Assembly (NCBI GenBank): GCA_963921425.1
Contig: OY992833.1
Location: 10,457,738 to 10,521,737 of the forward strand
Source of the DNA: Dryas octopetala
Taxonomy: Eukaryota; Streptophyta; Magnoliopsida; Rosales; Rosaceae
Length of the DNA: 64,000 nucleotides
Reading direction: 5' to 3'
Both the position numbers and the translations under genes were made by a program. The notes beneath the pieces were generated by a model that was not told where the DNA came from, did not search any database, and saw nothing but the letters and a program-made list of their open reading frames with translations. Below, piece by piece: positions 59,255 through 64,000 of the stretch. How positions within the stretch are numbered: the stretch's first letter is position 1; every line of letters starts with the position of its first letter.

Positions 59255-62200
59255 ATGGAAAGAGATCGCGTTGCAGGATCTTGCAACTCTCCTCCATTTT
59301 TTGATGGCAGCAACTACGCTGCTTGGAGAGAAAAATTTGAAATTTTTCTTGATGCCTATGATGAGTTGGCATATGAGTATCTCAATGTTGAGTGGATTCC
59401 TCCCACACGGATTGTTGATGGGATTGAAACTCCTAAGCCTAGGTCCGAATGGTCTTTTGCCGAAGTCACGGCCTCTAGCTCCAACAAGAAGGCTAGAAAT
59501 GCTATTGTCACTGCATTGTCTTCCTCACAATTTGCACACATACAACATTGTGTCACGGCTAGGCAAGCTTGGAACAAACTTAGGGTTGTTCATGAGGGGG
59601 ACAAACAAGTTAGGTCACTTAAGCTTCAAATGGTACATGCCAAATTTGAAGAAATTAGGATGAAAGAGTCCGAGTCATTTTCCGAGTTCTATGAGAGGTT
59701 GGAAGCCCTCACAAATGAAGCCATGTCTCTAGGTAAACCTTATGAGGAGTCTACCATTGTCCAAAAGGTTCTTAGATCTCTACCTAAGAGATTTCAATCT
59801 AAGAAGCATGCAATACAAGAAGTCCAAAATTTGGATGAACTCAAAATTGGTAAATTGGTAGGAAAGCTTAAAACCTTTGAGATGGAACTTGAAATGGATG
59901 AAAGGGATAGCAAGAAGTCAAAAGATATTGCTTTGCAAAGTGTCAAAGAGATGAGTGAAAACTTGAGTGAAAAATCATCCATGTCCGATGATGAGGTTGC
60001 CCTTTTTGTCAAAAGATTTAGACGAATTCTTAGAAATAAAGAGAGAGAAGCTAGAACTAGTGGTAACAACTTTAAGGAGTTCAAATTCAAACCTCAAGGA
60101 GAGAATTCATTTGAGAGAAAACAAGAGAGGAAGCCTAACTTTAAAGAGGGAAGAACAACCAAGAGAGATGTGAAATGTTACACTTGTGGTGGAATAGGTC
60201 ACATAGCAATTGAATGTGCAAACAATAGAAAGAATCATTCTTCAAGTAAGAATAAAGCCATGAAAATCACTTGGAGTGATAGTGAGAGTGATGACTCAAA
60301 TGATTGTGAGTCTTCTTCCGATGTTGAGGGTGATGAAGTTGCATTTGTTGCATCAATCAAGGAGATTGATCAAGTAGATGGTGGGTCTGACTCAGAATCT
60401 GTTCCTGATGATGAGTCTTACACTGCACTTTGTGATAAGTATGACTTACTTTTCACCGAAACTCTTAGCATAAAGGAAGAAAATCAGAAACTAAAGAATG
60501 CTAAATTGAAATTGTGTGAGAAGATTGAGTCATTAGAGAGTGAATTAGAAAGTGTGGCTATCTTGAAACAAAATTTTGAGAGTCAAGTCAAAGTGCTCAA
60601 GGAGAGCAACATCTACTTTAAATCTTTGAATGAAAAGCTTGAAAAAGAACTTCATGAAGCAAATGAGAGCATTGTTGAGCTCACCATTGGGGCTGAAAAG
60701 GTTGATAGGATGCTTAGGATTGGAAAGATTCATGGTGACAAAACCGGTTTGGGTTTTAGTGAAAATAGTCCTAGTGTATCTAACACAAAGACCATTTTTG
60801 TCAAGTCAGAATCTGATCATAGTGTCAAAAAGGGTCTAGGTTTCATTGACATTGGTCAAAATGCATCTCATTCTAAGTCAAGTCAAGCCACATCAAGTGT
60901 CACACATATTGATTGTTCTACTTCACTTAGAAAAACAAAGTTTGTCCCGGTTTGTCATCATTGTCATGTCAAGGGTCACATTAGACCAAATTGCAACAAA
61001 CTTAGAGGAAAGAAATCAAGTGAACCAAAGAGAAATGTTTCTCTACAAGAGCAAGTGAACAATCTACTCAAGGAGGTAACCAAAATTGCCTTACTTGTCA
61101 CCCCACTTCCCAAAAATAAGCCAAGTCCACATCAAAGATGGGTTATGAAGAGCTCCACTAAATGTCTAGTAACCTTGAATGCTTTTTCAGCCACTAAGAG
61201 GAACATTTGGTACCTAGATAGTGGGTGTTCCAAACATATGACGGGAGATAAGGAGGTCTTTACCTCTCTTGCTCCTTATGATGGTGGTAGTGTGACTTTT
61301 GGAGGAGGAGAGAAGTCATATGTGAGTGGAAAGGGGGTTGTACACATACCCGGTATACCCGAATTGAAAAATGTAAGATTTGTTGATGGGCTAAATTCTA
61401 ATTTGCTTAGTATTAGCCAACTTTGTGATGAATGGGGTGGTGAAGTGTGTATGTCCAAAAGTGGATGTAGAATTGTTGACTCCCAAGGAAGGGAGATCTT
61501 GAATGCCCCTAGGTCTAGGGATGATTGCTATGTGTTTGATGGCAATGTTGGAACAATTGAGAATACTTGCAATAGAGCTATTGATGACACTAGCTCTCTT
61601 TGGCATCAAAGACTTGGTCACATTAATGTTCATGACCTTTACAAGTTGTCTAAGCATGAGGTTGTTAGAGGTCTTCCAAAGATAGGAAAGCCCGAAACTT
61701 TTGTTTGTGGTCCATGTCAAATGGGGAAACAAACCAAAGAACCACACAAAAGAGTCAAAGACATAGGCACCTCTAGGACACTTGAACTAATTCACTTGGA
61801 TTTAGTTGGTCCGGTCCAAACCTTGTCAATAGGTGGAAAGAAATACATTCTAGTCATGGTAGATGATTTTTCTAGGTACACTTGGGTGTCATTTCTTAAG
61901 GACAAGTCGGAGACATTTCATCATTTTGCCAAGATTGTAAAACTGCTGAAAAGTGAAGGTATGTCGAGTCTGTCAACCCTGTCCAGAATCAGATCAGACC
62001 ATGGTACTGAGTTTGAAAACTCTCAATTCGATGAGTTTTGTTGTCAAATGGGTATTAAACATGAATTCTCAGCTCCAATAACACCCCAACAAAATGGAAT
62101 CGTTGAGAGAAAGAATAGGGTTTTGATTGAGATGGCTACAGTGATGTTGAATAGCAAAAATCTTGCTAAACATTTCTGGGCTGAGGCGGTAAACACGGCA

Positions 62201-64000
62201 TGTTACATCATAAATAGAGTCTATCTTAGGCCGGGAACCAAAAAGACTCCCTATGAACTGTGGAAGGGTAGGAAACCTAAGGTTACACACTTTAGAGTGT
62301 TTGGGAGTGTATGTTACATCCTTAGGGATAGAGAACATTTGGGAAAATTTGATTCCAAGAGTGATGAGGGTCTGTTTTTAGGTTATTCATCCAACAGTAG
62401 AGCTTTTAGAGTTTTCAATTTGCGAACAAATTCTATGTTGGAATCCATAAATGTGAAAATAGATGATCATGATGCATCTATTGAAATGGCTGCAGATAAG
62501 GATGGATTGTTCCCACAATCTGATCCGAAAGAGGTTAGTTTGGTTAAAGAAGAGTCCAAGTTAGGTAGTGATGAACCTACTGATGACTCAAAAATTGTTG
62601 AGTTTGACAAGTCAGAGAGCGAACAAAATGACAAAACTCTGAGTGACAGATCTGAAAAACCAAGATGGGTGAGGTGTAACCATGGTGAAGATGTAATTCT
62701 AGGTTCTTTAGACCAGCCAGTTAGGACTAGAAAACAAATGGCCAATGAACTTGCTCATGTGTGTTATGTTTCCATTGTTGAACCTAAAAATGTCAAAGAA
62801 GCATTCAATCATGAGGAATGGGTGAGTGCAATGCATGAGGAATTGAACCAATTTGAGAGAAACCAAGTGTGGACTCTTGTAGAGAGACCAACCAACACAA
62901 ATGTCATTGGAACCAAATGGATATTCAAAAATAAATCCGATGAATTTGGGAATGTAGTTAGAAACAAGGCTAGGCTTGTTGCTCAAGGGTACTCTCAATT
63001 AGAGGGTATTGATTTTGATGAGACTTTTGCACCCGTTGCTAGACTTGAGTCCGTTAGGTTGCTTTGTGCCATTGTATGTCATCTTAAGTTCAAATTGTAT
63101 CAAATGGATGTCAAAACAGCGTTTTTAAATGGTTGAATGAGGAAGTTTTTGTAGAACAACCAAAAGGTTTTGAGGATCCTCACATGAGAGATGGTGTTTA
63201 TAAATTGAGGAAAGCCTTGTATGGGCTGAAGCAAGCTCCAAGAGCTTGGTATGAGAGACTCTCTCATCACTTGTTGTCCAATGGGTATCAAAGAGGGTCG
63301 GTTGACAAGACCCTATTTGTAAAAAGATTAAAAAATGATGTCTTGATTGCTCAAGTTTATGTGGATGATATTGTCTTTGGTTCAACTTCAGATTTTCATG
63401 TTAAGAGATTCATTGATGTAATGTCTAGTGAATTTGAAATGAGTCTAGTTGGTGAAATGAATTTCTTTTTGGGGCTTCAAGTCAAGCAAGTAGATAGTGG
63501 GATATTTATCTCCCAATCTAAATATGCTAGAAACTTGGTCAAAAAATTTGGGCTTGAGTCTTCCAAAGTGACTACTACTCCAATGAGTAAAAGCTCCAAA
63601 CTTCATAGGGATCCAAGTGGTAAGCAAGTGGACCAAACCTTGTATAGAAGCATGATAGGAAGTCTCCTCTACCTCACAGCTAGTAGACCGGACATATCAT
63701 TTGCGGTAGGAGTGTGTGCTAGGTTCCAAAGTGATCCCAAAGAATCCCATTTGTTTGCAACAAAAAGAATCATCAAATATGTAAGTGGGACTCTTGACTA
63801 TGGGTTGTGGTATACCCATGATACCAACACTAAATTGGTTGGATTTAGTGACTCCGATTGGGCTGGGTGTAGTGATGATTTGAAGAGCACCTCGGGTGGT
63901 GCTTTCTATGTTGGGAATAACCTAGTGTCTTGGCATAGCAAGAAGCAGAATTCTGTCTCTTTGTCGACTGCTGAAGCTGAATACATAGCAGCAGGGAGTT
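59255..64000 (+). pseudogene. Copia gag-pol polyprotein gene with one frame break, 3' end outside window
   Basis: The start [20 protein letters not shown] leads a gag domain (UBN2-like, residues about 1-240), a CCHC knuckle [14 protein letters not shown] (about 308), a long coiled-coil insert and a second knuckle-like [14 protein letters not shown] (about 568). Protease has [11 protein letters not shown]. Integrase shows HQRLGHIN...CGPCQ for the zinc site and Asp, Asp, Glu in [15 protein letters not shown] and NGIVERKNR. Reverse transcriptase begins at WTLVERP; after KTAFLNG a TGA at 63134-63136 ends the frame, and coding resumes in another frame (about 63133 on) with QVYVDDIVFG, then RNase H (GFSDSDWAG, STAEAEYIAAGS) open to the window edge. 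The break lies in the reverse transcriptase, so this copy should not make a full pol. It is otherwise well conserved. Confidence 0.93.

Larger units (their letters stand above)
57520..64000 (+). mobile_element. Ty1/copia retrotransposon, SIRE/Maximus-like, 5' LTR to RNase H, runs off the window
   Basis: Order of parts: a proposed 5' LTR ending at 59180 (...AACTTTCA), a primer-binding site at 59183-59194, then gag, protease, integrase, reverse transcriptase and RNase H, the copia order. The LTR start is not fixed; a TGTTAGTTTCTAGG near 57517 is one candidate, which would make an LTR of about 1.6 kb, long but in range for SIRE-type elements. The 3' LTR and the target duplication are outside the window. 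Little decay is visible, apart from one frame break, so the insertion is fairly young. Confidence 0.9.

Noticed and set aside
59247-59663. 138-codon plus-strand frame overlapping gag
   Set aside because: Alternate frame of the well-supported copia polyprotein.

Overview
This is a window of plant nuclear DNA, almost certainly from a eudicot with a repeat-rich, AT-rich genome. Spliced genes with GT-AG introns, a plant NAR1-type gene, a fragment of an EMB2654-type PPR gene, Mutator-like elements carrying ULP1 proteases, and SIRE-like copia and long-LTR elements all fit this. The species cannot be fixed from the sequence alone; a woody rosid is a guess. No bacterial-style operons, CRISPR arrays, rRNA or tRNA genes are seen.

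Host genes are few. (1) A seven-exon gene on the + strand (15507-23289) codes for a 447-residue conserved plant protein of unknown function, probably plastid, with one membrane segment. Its introns hold a microsatellite and a 2.6-kb composite transposon. (2) A broken PLS-type PPR pseudogene lies on the - strand (23943-25275). (3) An intronless 236-residue putative plastid membrane protein is on the - strand (25473-26183). (4) A pair of decaying tandem copies of a small plant gene lies at 43943-44466 and 45787-46273. (5) A complete eleven-exon NAR1 gene on the - strand (50859-55460) encodes the cytosolic iron-sulfur assembly factor and keeps all eight expected cysteines.

Most of the rest is transposons. 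A 9.1-kb MULE with ~205-bp terminal inverted repeats and a 9-bp target duplication (2737-11825) has a PIF/Harbinger element (4767-7995) inserted within a codon next to the zinc knuckle of its transposase gene. Small fold-back elements and a 1.1-kb MULE-type element follow (12128-15027). A ~10-kb ULP1-carrying MULE (about 26640-36700) has an apparently intact 732-codon transposase on + and a spliced Ulp1-type protease gene on -. It is saturated with a short AGTTTCAG-type motif. Then come a solo LTR (37547-40169), a second LTR-like piece interrupted by a Pack-MULE that carries an intron-containing gene fragment (40353-41993), a fold-back element split by another solo LTR (46332-49793), further miniature elements around NAR1, and a SIRE-like copia element that runs off the right end. 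The left edge (1-1500) is a decayed gene with the plant 'gypsy-type transposase' domain.

The best candidates for something new are the ULP1-MULE with its repeatedly amplified motif, the Pack-MULE with a still-open captured exon pair, and the Harbinger-in-MULE nesting, whose junctions can be read to the base.
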